A stretch of DNA of 64,000 bases from Bathynomus jamesi. Taxonomy: Eukaryota > Arthropoda > Malacostraca > Isopoda > Cirolanidae. Location of the stretch: contig JAJOZX010001859.1 of assembly GCA_023014485.1 (NCBI GenBank), forward strand, positions 740,782 through 804,781. Direction: 5' to 3'. Positions 1 through 12,242 of this stretch are shown piece after piece; position 1 is the first letter of the stretch, and each line of letters starts with the position of its first letter. The position numbers and the translations under genes are program-made. The notes beneath the pieces are model-generated. The model worked only from the letters and a program-made list of their open reading frames with translations. It was not told where the DNA came from and did no database searches.

Positions 1-79
1 GATCTGCTTCTACCACTCGAAATTGGAAAGAAGGCTAGGAAGTGCATCTCCCCTTGCAATTTTCGTCGGAAAACCCCAG

Positions 80-3000
80 CAGCGAGTCCTAATGGCGTCT
101 AGTACTCGCACTGCCAAACCTGTTATTCATAAAGGACAGGAACTCTGGTGTCAATTTCTTGGTCGATACCGGAGCGTCAGTCAGTGTATTCCCTCAAAAA
201 TCTGGTCATACGCACTCGGAATCTCCGCCTCTATACGCTGCTAACGGTTCACGCATACCCACGTACGGTACTCAGTCGCGTGAACTAAACTTGGGCCTTC
301 ACGATCCTTCAAGTGGATTTTCATCTGTGCTCAAGTGCAGCATCCCATAATCGGCGCTGACTTCCTCCAGCATTTCAAAACTCCTGGTGGATCTGACAAG
401 CGACGCTTATGCGACCAGGCCACACTGCTTTCTGTTCTTGCCAAACAGGTTGCCCTCCGGACGCCTCGAACTCTGCACTTTCCCTCGTTCCCCTAATTCC
501 ATGTACCAGTGCCTTTTCCAGCGATATCCAGGAATTCTTCAACCGATGCAGATGGGTGATACCATTAAGCACACCATTACCCATCACATTACAACAAAAG
601 GTCCCCTGTGTTTGCAAAACCCAGACGTCTTGCCCCGGACAAACTGAAAGCTGCCAAATCGGAATTCCAGCTTATGATGGATCTTGGGATAATAAGACCT
701 TCCAAAAGCAGTTGGTCATCTCCCCTACACCTGGTCCAGAAGAAGTCAGGAGACTGGAGACCATGTGGGATTACCGGTTTTTGAATTCGACAACCATCCC
801 GGACCGATATCCGGTACCAAATGTCCAAGACTTTACTTCTCTTTCCACGGCAAATCTATCTTCAGTAAAATAGATCTCGTTAAGGCTTTCCCCACATTCC
901 CGTAGAGCCTTCGGATATTCCCAAGACTGCAGTTTGTACACCATTTGGGTTATTCGAATTTGTGAAGATGCCGTTCGGGCTACGGAATGCTGCGCAAACC
1001 TTTCAGAGGGTTTATAGATGAGGTCACCAGAGGCTTAGACTTGTTTATGCCTACATCGATGATTTGCTTGTGGCCAGCTCAACGGAAGAGGAACATAAGG
1101 AACATCTTTCACTCCTCTTTCAACGCTTAGAACAATACGGTGTTACTATTAATGCATCTAAGTGTGTGTTTGCACAGCCAACCTTGGAATTTCTTGGTCA
1201 CACGATTTCGCAGCACGGAATTACCCCCTTCAGGACAAGTGTGAAGTGATAAAAAATTTACCCTATGCCGAATAATCAGCGGAGTTACGTCGGTTTCTAG
1301 GTTTGGTAAATTATTACCACAATTTCATTAAAAACTGTGCCAGTGTTCTTGCTCCTCTACACGCTATGATCACACACAAACGCAAGGTAACGAAATTGGT
1401 ATGGTGTAGCGATAGTTTACAGGCGTTCGACAATGCCAAAAATGCTATCAATAGTGCATTGTCTCTGTCATTTCCTATCAGTGATGCCCCCTAACTCTGA
1501 CGGTCGATGCCTCAGATGTTGCGATCGGTGGAGTGTTGGAACAAACCATTAACGGTCAACAAGCACCCATCGCGTTTTACTCGAAAAAAGCTGCAGCCAG
1601 CCCAAACGCGTTATAGTGCTTCGGACGTGAACTTCTTGCTATTTACTTAAACGTGAAGCATTTTCAACATTTCCTTGAAGGCCGAGAGTTTTGTGTTTTA
1701 CCGACCACAAACCTTTGGTCACTGTCTTCAATAAAAACAGCTGTAACCACTCTCCCAGAGTCATCAGGCAACTCGATTATATCTCGCAATTTACCACAGA
1801 TATCCGCCACATCAAAGGTGTCTTGAACACTCCAGCGGATGCACTTTCAAGAATAGAGATTACTTCTGTTACCCTCAGCTCTACACTGTGGAATGCTATT
1901 GCACAGGATCAAGATAAGGATACGGAACTACAAGACCTGCTCAGAGAAGACTCCACTCACTCACTTTCCCTCAAGAAAATGAGTATGCCAGGATTGTCTG
2001 TGCCCCTCTATTGCGACGTATCAACAGCTGCTATTCGCCCTTATGTCCCTCCATGTCACAGACAAGCAGTCTTCACGGATCTTCATAAGCCCTCCCATCC
2101 TGGTATCCGTGCTTCGCAACACCTGGTTACCTCTCGCTTTGTTTGGCCTCGATGCGGAAGGATGTCAAACATTGGACCAAAACGTGCCTTGCCTGCCAGC
2201 GTGCCAAAGTCCAAAGGCACACCAGGTCCCCCTTTGACGCATTTCCGCCCCCATCCCAGCGATTTGAGGTAATTCATGTAGACATTGTGGCCCTCTTCAG
2301 TGATTCAAGGCCAACGTTATCTGCTCACCTGTCTCGACCGCTTTTCCAGATGGCCTGAAGCCATCCCACTTCCTGATATCCAAGCGGACACTGTTGCAAG
2401 AGCCTTTCTTCATGGATGGGTATCAAGATTTGGATTGCCGACAAAAGTCATCACTGACCAAGGTCGCCAATTTGAGTCTTCGCTTTGGAAGAAGTTTACC
2501 AGCTTGTTGGGTACAGTACATGCGCATACCTGTGCGTATCATCCGCAAGCTAACGGCCTCGTCGAACGCTTCCATCGCCAGCTGAAGTCATCCCTTATGT
2601 GTCACGAAGACTCCCATTGGATGGATAAGCTTCCACTCGTGTTGCTTGGTATTCGCTCTGCATTTAAGAGTGATCTGAAGACTACAGCGGCTGAACTAGT
2701 CTATGGAACAACACTGCGGCTACCAGGTGGCTACTTCACTGCAGGGGATAAGTCATGTGTTCCTACGGAATTCGCTCAAACACTTTCCTCTCACATGCAG
2801 TCCCTTCAGCCTGTTCCCCCTCGATTGACTAGCCAACAGAACATCTTTGTTTCCCCAGCCCTCCAGTCTTGCACCCACGTTTTCGTTCGTGTACCTGTCC
2901 CAAAACGGCCTCTCCAATGTCCATATGACGGACCCTATGAAGTTCTCCGACGTACGCGCAAATCATTTCTCATCCAGCGCGGTTCCAAGGTCGACAAGGT

Positions 3001-3106
3001 TTCTATCGATCGTCTTAAGCCTGCGTTTTTGGAATCAACCTTAAGCGAGGTACATGTAGCTACCAAAAAGGTCCAGCGGAAATCTGTGTCGTTCGGAACT
3101 CTTTGA
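80..3106 (+). pseudogene. pol: pol polyprotein of gypsy copy 1 (frameshifted)
   Basis: Retroviral-type pol (aspartic protease, RT, RNase H, integrase) that would process the polyprotein, copy the RNA and insert the cDNA. The protease core LVDTGA is at about 159-180 in one frame. RT with the YIDD catalytic box lies near 1050-1065, in the frame of the open stretch 1064-1249. RNase H sequence runs from about 1490 to 1860. The integrase H..H..C..C zinc region lies near 2090-2210. The integrase catalytic core and C-terminal region are in the longest intact frame, 2285-3106. At least six frame breaks are visible relative to copy 2, several in runs of identical bases. No env-like reading frame follows. 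Confidence 0.88.
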
Positions 3107-3117
3107 ACTTCCTCTCT

Positions 3118-3129
3118 GGTGGGGGAGTG
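3118..3129 (+). promoter_or_regulatory. Polypurine tract
   Basis: GGTGGGGGAGTG lies immediately before the LTR start, the expected priming site for plus-strand DNA. The same tract is found next to the 3' LTR of copy 2. Confidence 0.7.
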
Positions 3130-3588
3130 TGTAGTGAATACTCTATTTTAGTTTCAAGATAAATGTTAATTTTACAGTCTTGAATTTCGGAATAGTTATA
3201 AATTCATTTTAAATTAGTTACCCATCATAATTCAATTGTGAACCACATTAATACTAATTTTATGTATACTATATTATTTTATTGTATGTAAACATAATTA
3301 ATTATATATCACAATTGTCAGTTAATTATTTATATTCAAATATTTATTTTAATCTAATACCATGTCCATTTTACAAATAAATAATAGAAAACCAAAGGTT
3401 ATATTTTCCACCTTTGGTACTGTCGCAGTTTCGCCTAACGGACTCAATACGGCTAGTGAGATAATCATGGTTGGCACTTAACTAGCGGCAGTGCTTATGG
3501 CTACATCATCCAGGTTAACCTATACCGGATAGATGCGCTACGGTCCCAAGCCGTAGCTTGCCTAGGCCGACGACGACGTAAACCAACA
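3130..3588 (+). repeat. 3' LTR of gypsy copy 1
   Basis: Starts TGTAGTGAAT and ends ACCAACA (TG...CA). It matches both LTRs of copy 2 over its length with scattered differences. A TATA-like stretch lies near 3300 and an AATAAA signal near 3376, a plausible promoter and polyadenylation layout. The U5 end carries a short GAC/CGT repeat. Confidence 0.9.
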
Positions 3589-4239
3589 GGGCATATCAAT
3601 CGCCATAATTGTGTGTACTGGAGCGATGTTAACCCACATCTTATCTTGGAAAAAGACGTTAACCTACCAGGAGTGACAGTTTGGGCAGCCATCTCTTCCA
3701 TGGGAATAATAGGCCCGATATTCTTTGATAGTACTGTTAATCAAGATAATTATTTACAAATGCTGCAAACTGAATTCTGGCCGAGAGTTAGAAATCAGAA
3801 TGGAATTTACTTTCAACAGGATGATGCACCACCCCACTATGGGTTACTCGTTAGGGAATGGTTAAATTTAAATTTCGAAGGGAGGTGGATAGGACGACGT
3901 GGAGCAATTGAGTGGCCAGCACGATCGCCAGACCTAACACCACCTGACTTTTTCTTGTGGGGTGTACTGAAAGATCTTGTTTACAAGGTCAAACCGAAAA
4001 CACTTCCTGAATTAAGACAAACAATTCGTGAAAAATTTACTACAATTAACGTAGAAATGTGTCAAAAGGTTTGTAGAAGTGTTGCTGGTAGGGTTCAGTG
4101 TTGTATTGAACACCAAGGGGAGCATTTGAACATGATCATTAGGTTAGTAAATACTATGTATGTAGAGTACATTTTTTTAAGGTGTATTGAGCCAACCACA
4201 AAATTAATTAAATTCCAGTTATTTTTTAGTTTTTACTGA
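3589..4239 (+). pseudogene. DD41D transposase, C-terminal part
   Basis: DDE/D transposase catalysing cut-and-paste at TA sites. Visible are the strand after the first catalytic Asp (TVWAAIS..GIIGPIFF), the second Asp in YFQQDDAPPHY and the third in PDLTPPDFFLWG. I count 41 residues between the second and third Asp, giving a DD41D signature, with the family-typical RWIGRRG..EWPARSPD between them. The reading frame runs to 4239 without a stop. The N-terminal helix-turn-helix and the first Asp are lost, so it cannot be functional. Confidence 0.85.
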
Positions 4240-4375
4240 GAAAGTACTTATTATTTTTCTTAAAATGCTGTATTTTTCTTAAAAACCTTATTATTTCTCT
4301 TAAAATGCTGTAATTGATTTATTTCCTTCAATAAAAGAGAATAAACTAAAAAGGGCGTTATTTTTGCCGCACCCG
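3589..4375 (+). mobile_element. DD41D Tc1/mariner remnant (3' half)
   Basis: The 5' part is missing and is replaced by the gypsy LTR. The right terminus reads GCCGCACCCGG followed by TA and a TA microsatellite, as expected for a Tc1/mariner end at a TA target. It carries the transposase fragment 3589-4239. Confidence 0.8.
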
Positions 4376-4432
4376 GTATATATATATATATATATATATA
4401 CTGTATATATATAGAGAGAGAGAGAGAGAGAG
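4376..4432. repeat. TA then GA microsatellite
   Basis: (TA)n followed by (GA)n joins the mariner end to the PLE terminus. Confidence 0.95.
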
Positions 4433-6245
4433 ATGAAGACCAAGGCGATTGCATAAAACATTTATTCTACATTTGGGCGTCTCGAATCTCACTGGATTCA
4501 TCATCAGCAAATCTAGAAACGAGAGTACAAACAAATAAAAAAGCATTAAGAACAGTTTAAAATGAAACTACGAAACACAAATAAGACAGACGGAACGAAA
4601 CTCATCTTGCGGCACATGAAACTAGACCAGAGTAAAATACAAAAATACGTTTCTTTTATCTTGTCGATTTAGTTCCCGATTCTGTTTATAAATTTAACGA
4701 TAAACTGCGTAAACAAGTACGCGGAGTGTGGCTAAGGGTTCTCCCCTTTGCCCATCTTTTGCTGATAGATTTTTATGTCAATATGAACAGATCTGGTTAA
4801 ATGATTGGCCCCCTTCAGTTTCGTCCTGTTGCTTATAAATGAAGCGCTTCGGATCACATCCTGCCAAGAGCCAGTAGGGCCAGAACTGAGTTATTTATAT
4901 CACTATATTTATATTCTCCCCTTCCTCTTCCCGTGGGTGAGTCAGGGAGCAGATTGTGGACCTGTACGTACGGTCGAAATCAGTCAAATATCGTTATTGG
5001 TTCAAACGTTATGGCATTTTGCAAATTGACGAACTTTAACTGCATTTTTCTCCGTTTTTTAATTTTGGCGCTTTGCAGCTTGTGGTTCGGAGCGCCTCAA
5101 ATGTTACGTGGATGATTGTTTTACATTGTTTAAATATAAGGATCATGCTCCTGTTTTTCTTGATTACATGAATTCTCACCATAAGAATATTAGATTTACT
5201 ATGGAAACTGTCTAACAATGAATTGTATTTTTGGACGTTTTGGTTATTCATGATACGTCCTCGTTTATTAGTTCAGTTTATCAAAAGAGAACTAGAACTC
5301 GAGAACTAGTTTAGTTTCAGCTCAATTCCCTTTAATTTCAAAATTACTCGTTTGATTTGTAGAATTACTAGAGCTTTTAAAATCTCGTCTGATTGGTTAT
5401 CATTTCATAAGGCGATGGAATATCTTAAATATTCGAATTTGATTCATAATTGAATTTAAAAATTTTCTGAATGATGTTTCTCAACCCAAACAATTGTCTC
5501 CTACGGTCCCTTAGCTTAAAGTTTATGTCAAGTTACCTTTTTTGAGATCTTCTAAATTAATTAGTATGCCGAAGAATATTTTGAACAGATTTTTTCTTCA
5601 TTGTCTGTTTATTTTTCTTAGTTTAATTAATGTTAGTCTCCATATTTTTCAGTCATAAAGAGAGACTCCGTTTCCTTGAGATCCTCTGTTGTTTACTTGT
5701 TTTCGTGTGCAAGTTGCAATGTATGCTACGTAGGTTAAACATACCTACAATTAAGTCAGAGGTTGACAAACACAGGGGATGTCTCTCATAGGACTGAGCG
5801 ACCTGTGTCTAATCCAAAATTTTTGTCTATACGTAATCATTCTGTTGATTTTGATCATCCATTCAATATTAATAATTCTTCTGTCTTGTCATCTTTCCCT
5901 GGTGCTGTTGATTTAAAAGTGTTAGAGTCTATGTTTATTAAACATCTTCGTATGTCTCTCAGTGATCTGGCTGCTTCCATAAAACTTAATACTGTTTAAA
6001 CCAATTAACTTTTACTTCTTGTCTTTAGTGTAATTTTGTATTTGATTTTGGTTTTGTCTCCTGTGCCACAAGATGAGTTTCGTTCCGTCTGACTTATTTG
6101 TGTTCTTCAATTTCATTTTAAATTGTTCTTAAGATTTGTATGTGTTTGTAATCTCCTTTTTAGATTTGTTAATGATGAATCCAGTGAGATTTGAGACGTT
6201 CTAATGTAGAATAAATGTTTTGTGCAATCGTCTTGGTCTTCATCT
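4432..6245 (+). mobile_element. Penelope-like element 1 with inverted terminal repeats
   Basis: About 200 bp at 4432-4635 recurs in reverse complement at 6050-6245, with clear identity such as the GATTCATCATC core. The interior holds RT and GIY-YIG remnants in plus orientation. PLEs are known to carry LTR-like terminal sequences that may be direct or inverted, which fits. The element is 5' truncated and heavily mutated. Confidence 0.75.
5090..5999 (+). pseudogene. PLE reverse transcriptase / GIY-YIG remnant
   Basis: The RT active site YVDDCFTLF is at about 5100, followed by N..IRFTME, a FLDVLV strand and SVYQK, all PLE RT hallmarks, in changing frames. Near 5682-5733 the sequence reads VVYLFSCASCNVCYVG, the start of a GIY-YIG nuclease domain with its zinc-linked cysteines. 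The C-terminus (5763-5999) reads openly and contains HSVDFDHPFNINN and a VLESMFI helix typical of PLE endonuclease ends. Stops and frameshifts make it non-functional. Confidence 0.75.
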
Positions 6246-6305
6246 TCCTGTGTAAACTCAGGTCTCATAGAAACCGGTCCATAGTTGATATATACAGTAT
6301 ATAAC

Positions 6306-6990
<685 letters not shown>

Positions 6991-7814
6991 GCTGTTTGTG
7001 TGTTCTGGATTAATAAATAAGAATTAACTTGCACGTAATTACCATCTGTTAATGAAGATGAACTGAAAGGAACTTTAACTGACATCTCCTGCAATAAGTT
7101 GCGTGACCAATTCAAATAATTTGACTTGCTGCCAGTCGATTAGTTTTACCATGAAACCCTGTATAGCAAGCGTTAGTAGCCTAGAGCTTGATATCGTATA
7201 TGAATTCTTTCACAAATCACGGTTCTACGTAATATATTTTACTAGTCTCAGTTTTGAGTTTTATAATAATTATCAGTCAGGAAAGACAGAAACTGGCATG
7301 GCGCTTAGCCCAACTAATGTGGCCCATTGCCCTAACTTCCGGATTAGTATACCAGCACCATCACGAGTTGAACCCCCGACCTCAATGTCTTCACTTTGTT
7401 TATAGGGAAATGGTCCTACTCACTGACGTATAGGCACTGGCTTTAGTTTTACAATCTCACTTATCTTTTCTGTCAATCTGCTTATCATGTATTTTAAGTG
7501 AAAGAAAACATTTAAAAAAGAAAGACGAATTAGTGCTATGGATTGATGAAATCCCACCAATGTTTAGAAAACTCGAATGGAAAGTTGTACTTAAAAAGAG
7601 TGGCTGTGGCTGACGGAATGGTTTTATACGAAGTGAGGCAAATACGACTCTCTGCTCTGTGAACGGAATTTTGTTAGTGGTAAAGTTATGAATACGGTTG
7701 TTTGAAACCTTAACATCTCGTAACAGTCGTCCATAGTGGATTAATTCATTTAAATCAACTGTTATAGTGTTTCACTTCTTTTTCATTTCAGTCATAAACA
7801 TTGGATTCACTTGT
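6991..7814. other. AT-rich stretch without recognisable gene
   Basis: No coding signal. A possible minus-strand tRNA-like box B (GGGTTCAACTCG) at about 7365-7378 suggests another old SINE, but no cloverleaf is apparent. Confidence 0.5.
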
Positions 7815-7815
7815 A

Positions 7816-9775
7816 CAGTGGCGCTCATAAGTATTCGTACAGAGAAATAGTTGTTATATTTATCCTTATCTTTTGTATCATGCATAGAATAATTATGAAG
7901 AGTTTACCGTTCGTTTGGAAAAATTTAACAAATAAAAAAAAATTAGTTTAACTCCACCGTATAATGTAAAACATCAAAGAATTTGAGGAAAATATAAAAA
8001 GCTAAACTGCAAAAGTTTTCGTACATTCATTTACGAAATTTTTTAACACTTTGTGTGTCCACCTTAAGCTTGAAGAATTAAAAATTTTTTATCGGTAGTT
8101 GGCTGTTTATTGATTAGAGGCTGATGGCAATTCTGAATTCTAGAATTTTTTCTGAATCTTCATGGAAGACGAATGACTATACAAGCCATTAGTAAGGAAT
8201 GGATCGTCATGGTAAAGAGCTGTCTACAGATCTTAAGAGATATGGAAAGAGTTATAGGAAGATAGAGAAGAACTTCGAATTCCATTTACGACGGTTGCCG
8301 CAGCTATGCAGAAATGGAAAGGCTTTGGAACAATCAAAACTCTACCAAGGTGTGGACAACCTTACAAAATTCAGAACTTACAACTAGACGGATTGAAAGA
8401 ATAGCTCCTGCGAATCACGAGTGACTGCAGGTGATATTTACCAAACATTAAAGCTGTCTAAGATCGATATTTATGCTCTACTGTATGTCGTACATTGAGA
8501 AAGAATGGTCTCCATGGAAGAATTGCACGAAAAAACTTCTGCTACGAACAGTGCACAGAGAAGCCTTTAAATTACGCCAAGGATCATCAAAATGATAAAT
8601 TTGCATTCTGGAAGGAAATTCTCTGGACAGACGAGATCAAAATTAATTAAGCGGGAACAACAAGCAATGGTATGTTTGGCGAAAATCAAATACTGTACTG
8701 CATTCGAGGAAAAAACATCCTTCCTACGGTTAAACAGTGGTGGTGGTTTGCTTCTTTGGGTAATGCTTTAGTGTTTCTTGTCCAGGAAAGTTTGTTCAGC
8801 AGTGGCAGCTTTTCAGAGAAAGCATTGGAGCTGGGCCACCTCTGTTTTTATGTAGTTATGGTTTATTAAATATATATATACGCACAGTATATTCCATGTA
8901 TTTCATAACGTAATAAAATATCGTAATTAATTTTAAAGACCGGAGAACTGACCTTCTTTATAAGTAGAGGTAAGTTAATATCATTATTAAAATAAAGTCA
9001 TATTGATTGTTTAACCCTCTTTATGTTTTTATCTTTTACATATTTTATCACTAAAAACTATGAAAGAGAATTTTATTGACAGTATTAATTCTATACAATC
9101 TTCACATGCAGAAAGTAAGGCATCTAACACTTTGTAATCTATTCTATTTATATAGCATATATTACAGATAATTTTGGGCCTCCCTACTCTCCCTGACCAC
9201 CAGCTGCCACTGGCTTGTCATCAGTGTAATCTTGAATTTGAAAAAATATCAGGAAATTTTAGAAGTTGGGTACTGGAACAAGATAATGATTCAGAACATA
9301 AAAGTAAGAGCATCATGAAATGGTTTCATCTCGAGTGACACAGTCAAAGCCCAGATCTTAATTTAATTGAGAATTTATGGTTTGATTTGATAAAAGCTGT
9401 CCTCATGAGAAACCTTTCGAATCTGAATGAATTGCAACAATTTCCTTTAGAAGAATGGGCTAAAATTTCTACTGAGAGATGTCGAAACCTTGTAGAAAAA
9501 TACCCAAAATGAATCATTAAAGTCATTGAAGCGAAAGTATTAAATAATTTTGTAAGTAAATGTAAGAAAAGTTTTGCATTTTAACATTTTTTATTTCTCT
9601 CAAATTCTTTGATGTTTTACATTATATGTTAGGGTTAAACTAATTTTTTTACTTGTTAAAATTTTCCAAACGAACGGTAAATTTTCCATAAGTATCCTAT
9701 GCATGGTACCAAAAAAAAAAGGACGAATATAACTAAAATATTTCTCTGTACGAATACTTTTGAGCGTCGTCACTG
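7816..9775 (+). mobile_element. Tc1-like transposon relic with long inverted repeats
   Basis: Flanking TA dinucleotides (7814-7815 and 9776-9777) border termini starting CAGTGRCG..AAGTATTCGTACAGAG. Similarity of the two ends continues inward for about 230 bp (7816-8045 against 9545-9775), including CCGTTCGTTTGGAAAA and ACATCAAAGAATTTGAG. The interior encodes a decayed Tc1-type transposase. About 350 bp between 8860 and 9200 has no transposase similarity and may be a later insertion. Confidence 0.85.
8170..9520 (+). pseudogene. Tc1-like transposase (decayed)
   Basis: Paired-type DNA-binding domain remnants KELSTDLKRYGKSYRKI are followed by NHRVTAGDIYQTLKLSK and by ILWTDEIKIN, which holds the first catalytic Asp. 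The second Asp region reads EQDNDSEHKSK at about 9270. The third acidic position is in SPDLNLIENLW, the Glu of DD34E-type Tc1 proteins. Spacing between the last two is about 28 residues, so roughly six have been deleted. Several frameshifts and an in-frame stop near 9338 make it dead. Confidence 0.8.
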
Positions 9776-9903
9776 TAAGCCTATATATTAAAATCTAAAA
9801 TATTTTGTATTTTTAACACTAAATATAAAAGTTTATTCGAATTCTTAAACAATTTAACTAGACAACCGTCAATACCGGTAAGTCGCCCGAGTTAGAGTAG
9901 GTG

Positions 9904-9912
9904 TCTCTCTCT

Positions 9913-9963
<51 letters not shown>
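9904..9963. repeat. CT and CA microsatellite
   Basis: (CT)n followed by (CA)n. The CA tract resumes after the MITE at 10385. Confidence 0.95.
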
Positions 9964-9965
<2 letters not shown>

Positions 9966-10384
9966 GCGTAGCCAGGATTTTTTATTGTGAGGGTTCAGGA
10001 ATAAGAAATCGATTTTATCTTTCTCTCCTTTCTTCTAACCTTTGTAATGCATGTAACATTAAAAATAAGACAAAATAATGATTTAGGTTTAAAATACTGA
10101 AACGTTACAAGTTTGCTACATAGGGCCATAAAGGGTATAAAGATCCGGGAGAAAAATCAGTTTTTTCCCTGATCAATCATGCAGTTTTCAGTTTTCTTCC
10201 GTTTCAGTTTTTATGACTTTTTATTACTTTTTATGATTTTATGACCTTGTAGACACCTTGCATTAGTTATATTTATTTATAATTATAATTATTATAATTA
10301 TTTATATTCGTATAGTTATAATAGTTATAATAAATTATATGGAATTGGGGGCCATGGCCCCAGTTTCCCCCCGGCTACGCTGGT
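9964..10384. mobile_element. MITE inserted in a CA microsatellite
   Basis: Left end GGGCGTAGCCAGGATT and right end CCCCGGCTACGCTGG are imperfect inverted repeats. The ~420 bp between has no ORF. CA repeats continue on both sides, consistent with insertion into a (CA)n tract. The superfamily is not clear. Confidence 0.6.
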
Positions 10385-10403
10385 GCACACACACACACAC
10401 ACA

Positions 10404-10850
10404 TGTGATCATTTCTACATATGCGAAGTATCAACTTCTTTTTAAATCTATATATCTAAAAAATAATTAACCAAACTTAATTTAACCTAACCTAATTTTA
10501 GTGACATCGAACGACAAGGGCGTGATTACTGTAGTGTTTCGGATGTCAGTTAAGGACTTGAAGGGTGTTTTTTGTTAAGTCATTAAATAATGAGGTACTC
10601 ATTAATCTCGCCTAATCTAATCTAACCAAACTTACCTACTATATACCTATTACATACGATATCTGCTAGAAGTATTTCATAAAAAATGCTTACGAACTCT
10701 CTCAAACACTGATAACAGGAAATCTCATTCCTCTCAAATGTTCATAAATTTAAATATTCTAAAAACTAAATGGCTTGTATAAACTTACTGTTGGCATCAG
10801 TATGTATGATACGAAGTTGCTAATAGTAGAAACTATACTTCGCCATTTCC
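10404..10850. other. AT-rich stretch with scattered CCTAA motifs
   Basis: No ORF of interest. AACCTAACCTAAT at about 10478 and CTAATCTAATCTAACC at about 10612 resemble the arthropod telomere unit, but there are only two or three units each. Confidence 0.4.
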
Positions 10851-11076
10851 AGGGCGACTACCCCAAATCAAGACCAACAATAATTATAATAAAAAGCTTC
10901 CAAATGATTTTATAAATAAACCAAATTATTCAATGCAAATTGCAGAAAATGCTCTCTCCTACAAAGGGGCAGATATCTGGAACGCTATACCTATAAATAT
11001 CAGAAAAACACCATCATTAATTTCGTTTCGTAAGTCACTAAAGAAACACTTTATAAACTCCTATTAATGCGCGTGC

Positions 11077-11120
<44 letters not shown>

Positions 11121-11749
11121 TTCAACTTGTAAATATTACTAAACAAAGAAAATTACCTATTATATATGCATAATCCACAATCTTAAATTGGGTGCAATCA
11201 CAAGTTATATAAATTATATGTTAGAAGTTTCCATTATATTACGCCATAGTTATAATGTGCCTCATTTACAGTATCTCTATTTTTATAACTTTAAGATTGT
11301 ATTATCATTTCTAATTTGTAATAAGAGAAATTAATTATTATTGGAGTTTCAACAAGTATTGTTTATCCTTTTTCTTTTCTATTATTTCTATTATTATTTC
11401 TATTACTAATTCTATTATTATACCATATTGTTTACCTCTTCCTTTGCTATTATTTCAAAAATTATTTCAATTTTCATTTGTAATGACAGAGTTAACTAAA
11501 TGTAATTTTATTTTATTTTTTACTAATTCTATTTATATTTCTTATTTTCCTTTTGTGAAAATAGAAATGAATCTCAGATTTTTTGCCTGAAAAACTGTCA
11601 TGCTTCCCAATGGCAGATTCAGATAAGAATACTGTAATTAAACTACTTGTCACTAAAAATACAAAATTAAACGTTAATGCCAAACATTGTGTAAACCTTT
11701 ATGGATGTGATGTATATCTTACGTAGTAATGGGTTCTTTCTCAATAAAG

Positions 11750-11790
<41 letters not shown>
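10850..11790 (+). mobile_element. LINE 3' end
   Basis: A short coding remnant, about 10880-11066, contains GADIWNAIPINIRKTPSL..FRKSLKKHF, the usual C-terminus of CR1/jockey-type LINE ORF2 proteins. An AT-rich 3' region with a GT microsatellite (11067-11118) follows and ends in an AATAAA signal and an ATT repeat tail (11752-11790). Confidence 0.65.
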
Positions 11791-11791
<1 letters not shown>

Positions 11792-11797
11792 TAACCT

Positions 11798-12031
11798 AAT
11801 CCAGCATAACCTAACCTAATGAGGATCAACATAGCTTTTTTACGACAGTAAAAATGCCTCAAGATTATTTACCTAAATTTTTTAGTGTTCCGAGGTACCA
11901 AAAGTGCTATCTCACCAAACAAATTAGGCTGGGTTAGAATAATGTAGATTACTTAGGATATGTTAAGTTTGTTTAGGTAAGATTTCTTTTGAAAAGGCCA
12001 ACCATTTCTTAATCTCAATCCCAATATACGA

Positions 12032-12035
<4 letters not shown>
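11798..12035. other. Short unannotated stretch
   Basis: Contains CCTAACCTAAT motifs but no gene or clear repeat boundary. Confidence 0.3.
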
Positions 12036-12065
<30 letters not shown>

Positions 12066-12073
<8 letters not shown>

Positions 12074-12241
12074 GATGAATTTTACATTTAAATACGTGAA
12101 ATGAATGAATGATGCAAACCCCAAAGGAAAACAAAAAATTATTCTAAGATCTTTCTTGTATTCAACAGTGCACCGTGACGAGGTGTACTGTTGAATACAT
12201 GAAAGTCCTTGGAATAATTTTTTCTTCGTGGTTTGCATCAT
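12066..12241. repeat. Palindromic dispersed repeat, possibly a PLE terminus pair
   Basis: GATGCAAACC...TATTCAACAGT (12111-12168) is inverted at 12186-12240, giving ~58-bp arms round a short centre. The outer GGGATGAATTTTACA..CACGTGAAATGAATGA-like part also occurs at 46917 and 53562, always next to a TA tract. Confidence 0.6.
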
Positions 12242-12242
12242 A

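Larger units (their letters stand above)
1..3588 (+). mobile_element. Ty3/gypsy LTR retrotransposon, copy 1 (5' end outside window)
   Basis: This is the same family as the full-length element at 31114-36198, in the opposite orientation. The window starts within the end of gag, so the 5' LTR and most of gag are missing. Protease, reverse transcriptase, RNase H and integrase regions follow in that order, then a polypurine tract and the 3' LTR. Identity to copy 2 is very high by eye, but many one-base indels break the frame. The element ends directly against a mariner transposase fragment at 3589, suggesting it inserted into that mariner. No target duplication can be checked because the left end is off the window. 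Confidence 0.92.

Noticed and set aside
3107..3129. env gene in the gypsy elements
   Set aside because: The integrase end is followed directly by the polypurine tract and LTR in both copies; no room for env.
7290..7400. Minus-strand tRNA
   Set aside because: A box B resemblance only; no acceptor stem.
10470..11830. Interstitial telomere repeats (CCTAA)
   Set aside because: Only two or three consecutive units at each place.
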